Positions 14,196 through 25,599 of a DNA stretch of 64,000 nucleotides are shown here, one piece after another. Positions within the stretch are counted from its first letter, which is position 1, and every line of letters begins with the position of its first letter. This stretch comes from Wolfiporia cocos (taxonomy: Eukaryota; Basidiomycota; Agaricomycetes; Polyporales; Phaeolaceae): positions 3,348,001 through 3,412,000 of the forward strand of contig JACCLO010000008.1 in the NCBI GenBank assembly GCA_029448655.1, read 5' to 3'. Made by a program: the position numbers and the translations under genes. The notes beneath the pieces were generated by a model that saw only the letters and a list, made by a program, of their open reading frames with translations, ran no database searches and was not told where the DNA came from.

Positions 14196-14499
14196 TGTGC
14201 ACGCTTTTAGGAGAGGTCGAGGAAGAATTTCTTCTGACTCGAGTCGATTTCGCCTACATATATGCGCCCACCTATGACGAATACTTCTGGCCATTAGATC
14301 ACTCAGTCCGCACGATTAGCTATAATATTGGCCATTCTGCGCCGAGCCGTCGCGCATACGCAACCTCGCGTAGGATGCCTGATGAAGTCATCATGACCTC
14401 GGACCTCCGGGAGGGTCAACTCATTTAGTCGCAGCCAAGACGCCGGTAAGACCAGTGGCAGATTATGTAGCAGACTTCAGCTGACGTACATTGGATGAT

Positions 14500-15155
14500 A
14501 GCGCGTCACGCGTCGCGGCGTATGTTACCCTTTTGGGCTAGAAATTTACGGTAGGCGCCCCTCCAGGGACTTCGTCTGGATAGGTTCAAACGCACAGCGT
14601 AGGTACGTACAATGTCACAAGCCGATTTTCTCCAACTAGCTTGCGACTAGAGACAACCCTTATCTTATCTAAGCGCCCGCCTGTGCGTCACGTGCAAGGA
14701 CCCCGAACACCCCACACGTGCCTACACAGACCCCGGACACCCTTGATGTGGCTCTACACCTACGATAGGGTTTACCATACTCTAAACGGTCTATCAGCTT
14801 ACGTAATACTGTATAGTAGCCAAACATGTACAAACAGCCTACGAGCATATATACCAGCCAGACGAGCAGGGAGCACCCCAGACTCGTCTTGGCCTTTGTT
14901 GCCTTGAGTAGCCTCAGACTAGGAATACGCTTTCACGCGAGTAATATTCCCCTGAGTAGTTGCTTGAGAATACGCTTGTGTCATACAATCCGTCCCCTTT
15001 TATGCTATCGGTGACTCCTCTGCCCATACCGCCCCGATTATCAGCCCCCCGACTCCCACCGCGCCCGCCATTTCCGCCTTGGCGCGCTATTGACTCCGAT
15101 CGATGCGCGGCTCCGATCGCACCATCGCGCGCCGAGCGCGTCAACTTCCAACAAA
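14500..15155 (-). repeat. inverted-repeat arm R2, split by a solo LTR
   Basis: This is the reverse-complement partner of 11985-12290. Homology runs through about 14500-14612, is interrupted by the 371-bp LTR at 14613-14983, and resumes from the second target copy at 14984 to about 15155. The interruption falls at GTACGTACAAT, which is continuous in R1 near 12149 (as its complement), so the LTR insertion is younger than the repeat. Confidence 0.6.
14613..14983 (+). mobile_element. solo LTR of Gypsy family A
   Basis: A 371-bp LTR beginning TGTCACAAGCCG and ending CGCTTGTGTCA, flanked by the 5-bp duplication TACAA (14608-14612 and 14984-14988). It matches in length, and nearly base for base, the LTRs of the complete minus-strand Gypsy element at 48619-56813. 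No internal sequence remains, so it arose by LTR-LTR recombination. It keeps the TATATA (14848-14853) and the predicted transcript start AGACTCGTCTT (14880-14890). Confidence 0.93.
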
Positions 15156-17231
15156 ATATAGATCACAGAGGTAACAGGATTATCATGCTAGGACCTTAGG
15201 GCGAGATGCACAGCACTGGGGGACGAACTTCCGTACCTAAGTTCAGCCCCGTCTAACTCTAAGTGACCGCAGTGCCCAGGACTTGGAGGTAAATGGCACC
15301 AGAGGATATTCACATCAATAGGCAATATGACTAGCCTCACTATCAGAAGCTTTAGGGTCTATACACAGCAAGTACATAACGCCTAAAGCCTCACAGGTCT
15401 GTGCTGAACTTGGAGTGTTCAACTTCCTCCGCTCCCCCAGGCTCAGCTTGATCCCCTCAGACCAACACTGACCTGCGTCACCGAAAAGCCTCCCTGACGC
15501 TAGGAGCATAGGTGGTATCAGGGGACAAGCCACGTGCTACAGCTGCAGGAACCACCGCTCTGAGATTACAGTGAGACAGTGTTATTGCATGACCTTGTTG
15601 GAACGCACAACATATAGTCATACTGATAAATAAGTTTTTTTCTCAACTCGAACAATCGGTCGTCGTCAGTTCTCTCATGCGTGGCGCAACAGTCATCTCA
15701 GAGAATATACTAACGGGCTACAGCGCTCTCCGCAGTGCAAGCGCTACGTCGAAGGCTTCAAATTGTCAAACCGGCCGATAACACGCGATAGCTGTCATGG
15801 GACGGGCCAGACTATTATACACAGCGACGTTCGGTGCTCACAACTGACTGACGCAAGTTATTTATCATTGCGACGATATTCCACACTTATCTGCTGCTAC
15901 TGAATTATATCCCTTTCAACTCAGAAAGAGTACTGACCAATATCCATATATCACTGAGTTATCACATACCCGTGGTAAATTGTATGAATCGGACATGCCC
16001 TCAAACGACTCAAGGACATGGATCCTCGCAAACATCCAAAACCTCGCGCTCGCTGTTCACTCCTAAGATATTCTCTCTCCATCTGAATATCAAAGCAGTC
16101 TTGCCTCGTTCTTGAAGGCCTAAATGACTTTGGTGAATATGCACATGAACCTGTATACAAATAGGCATCCTGTCCAGTGGTAGCATGGGGTGTTCATGCA
16201 TTCTTGTAAGTAGATACCATCTCAAACATTCCCACCACAGCTCAAAAGAAGGAATACTCCACCTATGACCCAAAGATACTCTAGCTTGAGGTTGCCTCCG
16301 CACAATTCCCCTGTAAGTGGCTGACACTTGTTGTCAGACTAGATATCATAAGGGGTGCGCCAGATGCAGGAGTATTCGCCAGTTTACGCCACGTATTAAG
16401 GCTGGGGGGTTTCCTGTCACCTGTCAGTATACTTTACGGAATTACAAGTTATACTCACAATGCGAGGACGGTGTTGATATATACTGTTAAATGGTTGAAG
16501 ATAGATGAAGGAATAGTATGGATATCTCAGGACTTACTAGTACTGAGAGGGAAGTAGAAAAGATCCAACGTAGTCGTTCCGTCTTGACGGTCCTTTATAA
16601 TCTAAGGCATAGGTCACAGTTGAGTTCATTATTCGAGCAGGGTCGCTGGCAATTCATGTCACATACAGCCACAAGAAGGCCAATGTCAATGAGACTGTGT
16701 TTCCCGGTTCAGTACCTGGCATGCGTGACCGGAATGAAGGTGACATACCAGATGATCAGATCGCGCTGTAGAGCGTACATGACAAGTCGTGACAGTAAGT
16801 TTTGGGTTCTGCACACATGACTTAGTGGGCCATATAGTGAACACTTGAGAACATACGATTCAAAACTACTCCTGTATCCCTGGTAGGTATAGCACAAAGA
16901 GGCTGCAATCAAAATGTCGGCGACCAAGAAGTGCGGTCAACTGAACAACCAAAGGGTACTGCCGTCTGTGGTGTGAGTAGTATGGATATATTATTAGATG
17001 ACAAATCACCATCAACAGAGTTTGTGCTTGCAGATTGTCCTTGGCGTCGATGCTATTCCATCTTTAGAATAAGCAGAAACTGAAAATAAGCAATAGTTTG
17101 TACAAATTGTAATGTCACCACGTACAGAACACGAGCCAGGTCTACTCTCCAGCGCAAGGTTCAACATTAGATGTAATCAAAGATCCCTGATGATATAGTA
17201 CCGACCAATAAGGAAACCTAAGAGCTACTTT
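15156..17231. other. no recognisable gene; probably decayed transposon sequence
   Basis: No intact domain is readable. The last few hundred bases lead into a dUTPase relic, and phrases such as GLLSSARFNI near 17140 suggest decayed retroelement coding sequence, but stops prevent a firm call. Confidence 0.35.
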
Positions 17232-17587
17232 GTGAATGGACTAGATCTCACTCTAACAGAAGAATTGGTATCCCTCAAACCAGGTGACAGAAAGCTCTTA
17301 TCCACGGGGCTATGCATGGTTACCCCACCTGGAGTTTATGCTCGAATCGCACCGCGTAGTGGCCTTAGTCTCAAGGGCCTTGATATTGGTGCAGGGGTCA
17401 TTGATTGTGACTTTAGAGGAGAGTTTTAGCAGTAAACAACAATCCGAAGGACTCATCTCACTTAGTCAAGGGTGATCGCATCACTCAACTCATCCTAGAA
17501 AAAATCTCCTATGCCAATCCTACCGAAGTTTTTGGTCTCAATGACACTGCTTGAGGAGCTGGTGGTTTTGCAAGCACTGGTAAATAG
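17232..17587 (+). pseudogene. dUTPase fragment, probably from a third retroelement family
   Basis: A decayed trimeric-type dUTPase, the enzyme that hydrolyses dUTP to dUMP. Readable motifs are NGLDLTL (motif 1 remnant), IAPRSGLSLKG (motif 2), GVIDCDFRGEF (motif 3), then after a frame change KGDRITQLILE (motif 4) and an in-frame stop just before GAGGFASTG (motif 5). At least one frameshift (near 17430) and a stop (near 17552) break it. It differs clearly from the dUTPase domains in the two complete Gypsy elements of this window. A stretch resembling a polypurine tract (about 17612-17623) follows, fitting a position near the 3' end of a retroelement, but that placement is inference. Confidence 0.8.
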
Positions 17588-17624
17588 GCTTCGGCAGAGG
17601 CTTCAGCTTTAATTGGGGGTATTG

Positions 17625-18238
17625 TCATGGTTTTTTGCATTTTATACCAATTTTCTACCATTTTATATCAAGCGGCATTAGCTGTACTCAAACTCCTACA
17701 CTCTTGACGATCACATGATAGTTAGGCACTGGTCAAGGCTCTAGACCAGCTTACATAATTCATCACTTACATAAGCAACTATCCCACAATCATGTATTCC
17801 TTATATGGCATTAGGCCTAGGTCGGAATCCTGTAAAACATCAGAGAACTCTTGGGTATCTCGTGGAACCCCAGAGAAGGCTTGGGCACAGCCCGGCCATA
17901 TCGCATGGGTGTAGGCATTTAGGCTATTGGTTGTTCTGTTATCACAGGTAATTGGTTAGTAATTGCACATCCCATTACCAGTGGTGCACAGACAAGGGAC
18001 ATTAGGGTAGGCTTAGTTGTAGTGCTGCCATGTATGTATATAAGATGATGCTGTAGGGCATCCCTCCCTCAGCTTCAATCTCATCACATTACCTCATGAC
18101 TTACTCCCTCATGTCACTTGCCACCTGTTTAGTCAGTGACCCAGCACTACTACCAGCCGCAACCAGCAAGCTTAGTCATCAGTGAGTGCTTGTTTGTGTT
18201 TGGTGGCTGAGTGGTCGGCTTTCATGATAACTATATCA
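17625..18238 (+). mobile_element. possible LTR downstream of the dUTPase relic
   Basis: The segment starts TGTCATGG directly after the purine-rich AATTGGGGGTAT, contains a TATATAAG promoter-like box near 18040, and could end near TATATCA at 18238. That would fit a 3' LTR of the element carrying the dUTPase relic. No second copy and no target duplication were found, so both the identity and the ends are tentative. Confidence 0.3.
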
Positions 18239-18276
18239 TATTACATCATCACTTTTAGCACAGCCTTGGTAGTTAC

Positions 18277-18984
18277 TGTTACGGGTCGAATACCCGTTCG
18301 TATATTCGAGTCGCGAATATAGATCGTTCTTCTGCACGTAGGCACGTTGCCGTATGCAAGGCAAATACTCGTTAGATGCCTTCGGGTCCTAAGTGAAGTC
18401 CTTAGGAGATCGGTTAATATCCAATACACGTTAGAGGATATAATCTGTTCAAGTGCGAGTCTAATAGAATATAAGACTCGCCTAAGTCCGAGAAGTCAGT
18501 GTGCACTTCGAGGACTTAGTCGTTCGGTTGCTCGAGCGAGAAATACTGAGCGTAGTTTCCTACGTTTGAGAACGAGTATAAGACTTCTTGTTTATACAAC
18601 AAGGTCGAGCTGAAGAGCCTCGACGGTAAGTACATGAGTTTTTATACTACGCTAGGTTTCAGGGGTCAAGTCTGTCCCAGATGCCACCGATACTATCTAG
18701 GCTATAGTCCCAAACGTTTGATAAGTATGGAGTGATATATCTGAGACGATAGATAGGAATGATGGCGGTTGAACGCCATCTGTCAGCTAATAAACGATGA
18801 ACATGAAACGGTGGCAGGGTTGGATCTGCCAAAGATGAAACGAGCCCTACAGACTAGTACAACTGGGGATGCGCCCAGTAAGATCACGAGTAGCCAGGGG
18901 AGTTGGTTGCGCAACAAGTCCCTGTATCGTATTCGCCCAATGGTGAGTTCTGTCAATATTCGAAAAATTAGAATAACTGTAACA
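18277..18984 (-). mobile_element. solo LTR of Gypsy family C
   Basis: A 708-bp LTR in minus orientation, homologous along its length to the 709-bp LTRs of the complete element at 36598-45064 but visibly diverged. It is flanked by the 5-bp duplication GTTAC (18272-18276 and 18985-18989). Removing it joins TTGGTAGTTAC to CTTAGTGCACAGGCC, which matches the intact repeats at 20.8 kb, so it landed inside an older LTR-like repeat. Confidence 0.92.
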
Positions 18985-19310
18985 GTTACCTTAGTGCACA
19001 GGCCTGGTACTTTAGGGCAGCCATTACTGGTGTGCTGTGACACATGTATATAGGTTGTAGAAGATGGGGCTTACTCCCCAGTTTTAAGATTCTCAGCAAC
19101 TGGGCTTAGGCCCCTCTCTTTCCTTGCTGCGCATGTGCATGTCCTTGACCTCAACGGTCTCATCTCCTTGTGCATGACTGGCTAGACTGGCAGCCACTCT
19201 GGCTATATGCAGAAGGCCGCCTTTCATTTTCTGTGCCATTAGGGGACTTAGGTCCTGTTTTAGGTCCCCTGGCAGGGCCAGTCACACAGTCAGGTGATGT
19301 CACAGAATTC
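18985..19310 (+). repeat. LTR-like repeat D, copy 1 (3' portion)
   Basis: Shares with copies near 20380-20700 and 20800-21150 the landmarks GCACAGGCC, TTTAGGGCAGCCATTACTGG, a TATA-like segment, GATTCTC(A/G)(G/A)C and a terminal CACACAGTCAGGT...GTCAC. Its 5' part lies before 18277, split off by the family C solo LTR. The promoter-like box and GTGTCAC terminus suggest an LTR. Confidence 0.6.
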
Positions 19311-19337
19311 CCTGTGGGGGTTCTATGACGTCCCTCG

Positions 19338-20045
19338 TGTTATGATTATTTTGATTTTTCAAATACCTGCAGAACTCACCACCGGTCGAATACGATACAG
19401 GGACTTGTTGCGCAACCAACTCCCCTGGCTACTCGTGACTCTACTGAGCGCATCCCCAGTTGTACTAGTCAATAGGGCGCGTTTCATCGCTGGCAGATCC
19501 AACTCTGTCACCGTTTCATGTTCATCGTTTATTAGCTGATAGATGGCGTTCAACCGCCATCATTCCTATCTATCGTCTCGGATATATCACTACATACTTA
19601 TCAAACGTTTGGTACTATAGCGTAGATAGTAGCGGTGACATCTGGGACAGGCCTGACCCCTGGAAGCTAACGTAGTATATAAACTCATGTACTTACTGTC
19701 GAGGCTCTTCAGCTCGACCTTGTTGTATAAACAAGAAGTCTTATACTCGTTCTCAAACGTAGGAAACTACGCTCAGTATTTCTCCCTCGAGCAACCGAAC
19801 GACTAAGTCCTCGAAGTGCACACTGACTTCTCGGACTTAGGCGAGTCTTATATTCTATTCAACTCGCACCTGAACAGATTATATCCTCTAACGAGTATTG
19901 GATATTAACCGATCTCCTAAGGATTTCACTTAGGACCCGAAGGCATCTAACGAGTATTTGCCTTGCACACGGTGACGCGCCTACGTGCAGAAGAACGATC
20001 TATATTCGCGATTCGAATATATGAACGGGTATTCGACCCGTAACA
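19338..20045 (+). mobile_element. solo LTR of Gypsy family C
   Basis: A 708-bp LTR from TGTTATGATTATTTTG to CGACCCGTAACA, flanked by the 5-bp duplication CCTCG (19333-19337 and 20046-20050). It is diverged from the 36598-45064 LTRs and lies in opposite orientation to the solo LTR 350 bp upstream, with which it forms an imperfect inverted repeat. Confidence 0.92.
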
Positions 20046-20379
20046 CCTCGTATGTATTGCAAAGGCACCCCTAGGTGCGGGGCTAACTCCTTACTTACTC
20101 ACTTTCCTCCACGTCATGCCTTGTATCTCTTTGTCACAGTATTTACGCTGGGACATGCCTGCTATTTTCTAGCTATTTTACAGGGTTGTTGCGGTCCCTA
20201 AATCACTAGTAAAGCACCTCCGCGTCCCTCTCCTCCGTGTCTAGACGCCAGACCCAGTAGATCAGATAAGATAATGTACATGCGCGCTTGGGGTGCACAC
20301 CTATCCCCATCATCACGGTCACTATGTTACATGATACATTACCTGTAGTTAGTCACATGGTCCCTTATATACTGCGCAC

Positions 20380-20700
20380 AGGCCGTCTCTTTAGGGCAGC
20401 CATTACTGGCTCAACGCTCATGTATTTAAGACGTAGAAAGATGAGGCTTACCCTCATCTTTAGGATTCTCGGCAACTGGGCACTAAGGCCCCTTTCTTGC
20501 TATGACTCCCTGCGTGCCTCCTTGTTAGTCAACGTCGACTCCTCTCTGTGCTTGCTAGACTGGTAGCAATGCCATATTGCCTGACTCACTGCCCTTCCTT
20601 CGCAAGCCTCTGGGGATAAGGACTTAGGAGGTTAGATGTTCCCCAGCAGGGCCGGTCGCACAGTCAGGTAGGACTGTGTCACTCTTACTAGACCACCTGA
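20380..20700 (+). repeat. LTR-like repeat D, copy 2
   Basis: Contains GCGCACAGGCC, TTTAGGGCAGCCATTACTGG, TGTATTTAAG as a TATA-like box and GGATTCTCGGCAACTGGGC, and ends near CACAGTCAGGTAGGACTGTGTCAC. Its left boundary is unclear. It is in direct tandem with copy 3. Confidence 0.6.
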
Positions 20701-20799
20701 CCCACTAGATTAGCACTGTAGGGTAGCATGCACCTCAGGTACCTCACATCATGGTCACACTCGTTACATGTTCGTTACAGTAGTTACGTAGTCATGTGC

Positions 20800-21155
20800 T
20801 CTCTTAGTTACGGCGCACAGGCCCATACTTTAGGGCGGCCATTACTGGCCAGCTACTCATGTATAAGTACGACGGAATGAGGACTTACATCCTCATTAGA
20901 TTCTCGACGATGGGGCTTGCTCCCCTTTCTTCTATCTTGTGTGATGCTGGTGTGGACGGCCCTGACCCTCTCTCTCTCTCATTCGCTAGTCTGGTACGTC
21001 GACTTAGGGGTAGCCGCTGGTTAACGGAAGGGACCACGGTTCATGCCCGACATTCACCACTGCTGGTCGTGCGTTTGCCTTAGGGCGTTATGGATCCCCC
21101 ATTCTTGTAGGCCGATCACACAGGCTAGTAAGTCTGTGTCAGGTGAGACTGTGTC
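20800..21155 (+). repeat. LTR-like repeat D, copy 3
   Basis: Aligns with copy 2 through GGCGCACAGGCCC, TTTAGGGCGGCCATTACTGG, CATGTATAAG and GATTCTCGACGATGGGGC, ending near GTCTGTGTCAGGTGAGACTGTGTCA. No coding sequence separates copies 2 and 3, so they may be tandem LTRs or independent insertions. Confidence 0.6.
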
Positions 21156-21547
21156 AACATGTGAACACAAGTCAAAGGCTTGATGTCATTGAGCTGCACT
21201 GGCTATCAGTCAAACAAGATGAGTGTGTGCAGCAGGGTATAAAGCTGTAAGGGGGTGCAGTCCCAGAGTCAAGATTAATCAGTCTGAGGTTGTAAGACCT
21301 CAGACCCTAGCTTATATACATGCATGCGCAGTGTTCAGGTTCTGTACCACCCTAAAGTAATGGTCCATGCACTGTGGTGCTATCTAAGGGTCGTGTGCTA
21401 TGCTTATGTAAGATACCTGCTCGAAACGGCAGGAGCGGTCGGAGTGCGTCTGAGTTTCATTTTCGATTGCTCGATCGCTCTCGATTGAAGTGAACGAACT
21501 GAACGATAAGAATTGAACAGCCCTAGTGAGTCACAACCAACTGCTTC
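21156..21547 (+). other. upstream region of the Crinkler-like gene, displaced by an LTR
   Basis: Non-coding sequence with a TATAAAG near 21239 and a run of TCGATTG-type repeats around 21455-21485. It would have been contiguous with the start of the 22634 gene before the LTR at 21548-22609 inserted, so it may hold that gene's original promoter. No element could be assigned firmly. Confidence 0.3.
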
Positions 21548-22609
21548 TGACACAAGCACAACCTTAAGACACACACCGGGGGAAGGGGGATCGCGTGAAA
21601 GCGCCTTCCTGGTCCGGGCATCTCAAGGCTGCAAAGGCCAAGACAAGTCTGAGGTTCGCTCAAGACTGTCTGGCTATTATATATCTCTACATATGTTTGT
21701 ACATGTTTAGGGGGTCACGTGCTTAGGTAATGTAAGGTGCTACGTGGTGGCCAGTAAGGGCATCGGAGCGTGAGCGTTAGGTACTGCTAGTGAGGCGCGG
21801 AGTGTCCATGGCTACGTAGCGGATCAGACCCAATCGGGGGTTTTCGTTGATCGAGGGTTCGCCGGTAATGGCAGGTTCTATGTCCGTGATCGAGGCGTTA
21901 GCCGTCCAGGTTCCCGAGGACTGGTACTGAGGGGAAGGCACGTGGCGGCCCAGGTTCCCACGTGATGGTACTAGGGGATGACGTCTGCTGTGACGTGGGA
22001 CTGGCCAATACGGGCCGTGCGTGACGTAATGCAATCGTAGCTGGATCGGCGCGATCGGTACGTAGAGTCCTGTGACTGCTAGGGTTCTCAGTCGTACAGG
22101 TGCTGCTCTGAGGTCGGTGTTCCTCATAGACTAGAGTAGCTGGGGTTTAAGGCCTCCCATGGGCCTTAGTCCGTATAGTACATAGTCCGTGCCAGTAATG
22201 GCGTGAGTCCTTGGTCGGTAATGACCGGGTTGGCCAGTAATGGCGGTAGTTCATGGAGACGGGAGGCGTAGGGTTCAGTTGGTAGGGTGGATAGGGTCCT
22301 AGCCGTGAGTCTGGATGGTTGTGACCTGATGAGGTGTGGTCCAGGTAGCAATGGGTTGGTCTGGTTAGGTGCTACTGGGCTCATCGTAGTTGGTCGGGGT
22401 CACGTGACTGTTATTGGCTTTATGTTGGACTGGACGTGGGGTCTGGGACTAGGGTTCTTAGGCATGGCTGGTGATGCCGTTAGCTAGTGCCCGTAGTGGT
22501 ACGTGCGTAGGGCTTGGTTCTAGTTGGGGCATCGGGTTTCCAGCCTCGGGGGTGCTCTCGATGATCGGAAAAGGTACTGTGCCTATGAGCTTGAAATTGG
22601 CGTGTGACA
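21548..22609 (-). mobile_element. solo LTR of family B
   Basis: A 1,062-bp LTR in minus orientation, from TGACACAAGC on the plus strand to GGCGTGTGACA, flanked by the 5-bp duplication GCTTC (21543-21547 and 22610-22614). It is a diverged relative of the 991-bp solo LTR at 57138-58128. Its terminal CACAAGC and the conserved AAGAC(A/G)AGTCT block also tie it to family A. It ends 24 bp before the start codon of the Crinkler-like gene, so it separates that gene from its former upstream DNA. Confidence 0.9.
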
Positions 22610-22633
22610 GCTTCGTATATCTTCTTCGTCAAC

Positions 22634-24657
22634 ATGCCATCCCCCTTGTCAGCGTACCAGCATGCAGTACCTGCTAAACCCGACAATGGTTCTGAGGAAG
22701 GTTCTTTAGCCAGACTCCATGAGATCACCTGGAATGGAAACCCCAGGGACCTCTTCCATCCTCTCTCCATCGTACGCGATGCTCAGCCTGCATCAGCTGA
22801 ACTTCCAGCAAATCCCATTGTTCTTCACTGGGACAGAGATTCAGCTTCTGCTGTGGAGTTGCTTAAGACCTATTGCGGACTGTCGTCGATCCTCGTCAGG
22901 GATGAATACCTGAACATGCTACAGGACATTATCGACGATGCCATACTGGGCGGAACGAGAACGAGCGACAGCAATAACGATGACGACAGCGACAACGATG
23001 AGGATAGCAACAACGATGACGACAACAATAACGATGACGACAGCAATAACTATGAAGATAGCAATAACGATGAAGATGGCAATAACGATGACGACAGCAA
23101 TACCGACAAGAGCAACGGAGCTATGGACGTTGATGCAGATGCTCAACCATTCCATAATCCCCTCGATAACTTGCCGCATGCCAATGCGACTGGTGCAATT
23201 GTGATTGGCAGTCCCGGCATCGGTTAGAATACCTATCGTTCAAACCTTTTCGTCGCCTTGCTCACTATACCTTCAGTCTTTCTGATCTATGTACTTGTCC
23301 TCCGCCTACTCGCTGGCCTAGTCACCATCTTCCAGATAAACAACAAGGAACTCTATGTCTTTAGCGACGAAGGAGTCTTCACAGTTACTATCCCTATTCC
23401 TACAAGGAGTCATCTGCACCGCCACATCCCCCATGGAACATGGTGCTTGATTGACTCCAATCTACGCTTGACGGGCGTGCCTGTGGATGTTATCGAACTG
23501 TCTTCGTCGTGTTATGGTTTCATACTGCAGGCGGCGTCTCCACGCGCCGAGCGCCTTGACTGGACGAAGAAACAAAGAAGGCGAGTGTCGAGGTTCTGGA
23601 TGGCGCGTTGGTCTCTCGGGGAGCTCATCGTTGGGTATGTCGTCCTCACCTTTGTCTCCATGCGAGCGTCGAACGAGCGTCTGACAGCCGGGATCTCCAA
23701 GATTGGTCCTGGGATCCTCAGCTGAGGCCCACCGAGGCACAGCTCCAGACCTTCACCAGACGCTTTGGCACATCTGCTCGCCGAGCATATGCCAATGCGG
23801 CAAACCCACGGACCTTTGCAGATGAAGTCTACGAGAAGATTAACTCGCTGACTGTAGCTGAATTGGTTCACCGTATAATTGCCAGAACCTTGGACGACGA
23901 AATCTCTCATGACATTCTTGTGGCCACCCCATCACCTGATGACCGACAGGCGTTCACTCTGCAGATATCCACCAAGCACCTGTGGAAGAAAGTATTGGGC
24001 CGACTCGACCATACCACCAAGCAGGCTGCCGATACGCTATATCAACTATTCATTGGCAATCCTCACACAAGGGCTAGCGCCGGCTACCTCTTGGAACGAG
24101 CATTCCTTGTCGAGTTCCCCAACGGCGGTGAGTGGCCCATAACCGCCATGAAGAAGAGCCCGCGATCGGGAAAGACAGGTACTCATTGGCGGTCCGATGA
24201 CACCAAACCTTCCCAGTATCTTCGCTTGGGCTATCAAGGCCACATCGTGGCTATAGCAAACGATCGGATCGAGACACCAGTCGAGGCGTTCGACCGTCTA
24301 AATCGCCACCGCTTTTTACGCGGGAAAAAACTGATATTAGAGGATAAATTCTACATCCCTCATTCTCGGTCCCAACCCTCATTCGACGCGTTTGTTTACG
24401 AAGCTGGCCCTCGACGTGCGACCATCTTTCAGGTGACTGTCAGCAACCGGCACCCGATCTCCACGGAGGGTCTGGAATGGCTACACAACTGCGGCGCGAA
24501 GTTTCTTCGTCTCGTCGTCGTTACACCTACCTTAGACGACGGCTTTGTGGAGGACGTCTGGGTTGCCAACTCCCACAAAGACAAACTAGACGAGGTTTAT
24601 CACCTCGGGCTATCCGGCCTGAAGTGCACTGTGAAGGAGATGAAGAGGATGATGTGA
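22634..24657 (+). CDS. Crinkler/RHS-type ATPase-nuclease-like protein, spliced
   Basis: Resembles the fungal Crinkler/RHS-like class, which joins a STAND-type P-loop ATPase to a PD-(D/E)XK-type nuclease domain; in other organisms members include secreted effectors and transposon-linked proteins. Proposed exons are 22634-23222, 23277-23634 and 23688-24657 (1,917 nt, 638 residues). An acidic Asn/Asp/Ser low-complexity run at about residues 117-160 is followed by VIGSPGIG, the start of a Walker A loop, and then FLIYVLVLRLLAG. The Lys-Ser/Thr that should follow the glycines is not encoded with these exons, so the ATPase may be inactive or the first intron misplaced. The C-terminal third contains SFDAFVYEAG...FQVT, the nuclease-like core. 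No signal peptide or LFLAK-type leader is visible. A 1-kb LTR sits 24 bp upstream, so present expression is uncertain. Confidence 0.72.
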
Positions 24658-25599
24658 TGCCCTGTGTGCGTACTGCGGCTCGTCGTTTGTTGAACGCCTA
24701 CTGGCTCCGCTAGCCACGTTGATGTTCTCTTAGGACGATACTGCAGTGACACGCGCGACGGACGTTCGGCCAGGAAGAGAACGGGGCATCTTCTTCGTCC
24801 TCAGCCGTATTTGACTTTGCAGTGGCGCGGATTGCAAGGTTCCAGCTTTCGTAGCCGGTCCCATCCATCTCACTCGTCTGTAATCATAGTTCGTAGCGTC
24901 ACACAGGCAGCTGCTGGTGTACATACATATCGGCCGAGATTCAACAAGGATTATAATACGAGAGACCTAGTCCATAGCCATAGCGTGCTGCTGCCACCTG
25001 ACGCTCTCGTACGACACCAGGATGATGTTCACGATAAAGCCCGGTATGCACTGCCCCTCGCTGATCCACTGGCTATGTGCGGGGAGGTCCTCAAGCCCCG
25101 CTCGCGCCTTGTTTCACGAGCTGCATGCGCGCCTCGTTGCCCCGGCACTTAGCGACGAGGTTGTACTGCGGCGCGATGCGGATGTCGCCGCTCACTTAGA
25201 ACGCGGACTTCACGCCGAGGCTCTCCTCGATGGCCTCGCGATGCTCGGCACTCTTGCTGTTGAACGCCCGCGGTGTGCGTGCACAATACCGAAAGCACGC
25301 AATGCAAAGCCCTGCCTTCCTTGAAACTGGAGAGAGAATAGACATATAGTAGCCAGGATAGTGCACATTGGGCAATGATGACGAGCGCTCTGATGAGCAG
25401 GATTTACGACCAAAGAGGGGGGGGGGAGCTAACCATGAAGATCGAGATGGACGGACATGCGAAATACCGGGATGCAAAGGGAGAGTCAACATGACGTCAC
25501 GGCCTTCCTTCATTGTAGAGCCTTAAATGAACATCCACGCGAGTTCTGTACAGCGTCAGGCACGACCATGAGACGGCGCATTCATTGAAAGGTACTCAC
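24658..25599. other. intergenic; protein-like scraps on the minus strand
   Basis: No complete gene. On the minus strand, short segments such as AFNSKSAEHREAIEESLGVK (about 25200-25270) and GDIRIAPQYNLVAKCRGNEA (about 25125-25185) read like protein, but in different frames with stops around them. They may be exons or relics of an unrecognised gene. A G-run (25419-25427) interrupts the region. Confidence 0.3.

Noticed and set aside
22919..23179. Hydrophobic Val/Ile-rich frame on the minus strand resembling a membrane protein
   Set aside because: It is the antisense of the Asn/Asp repeat in the Crinkler-like gene.
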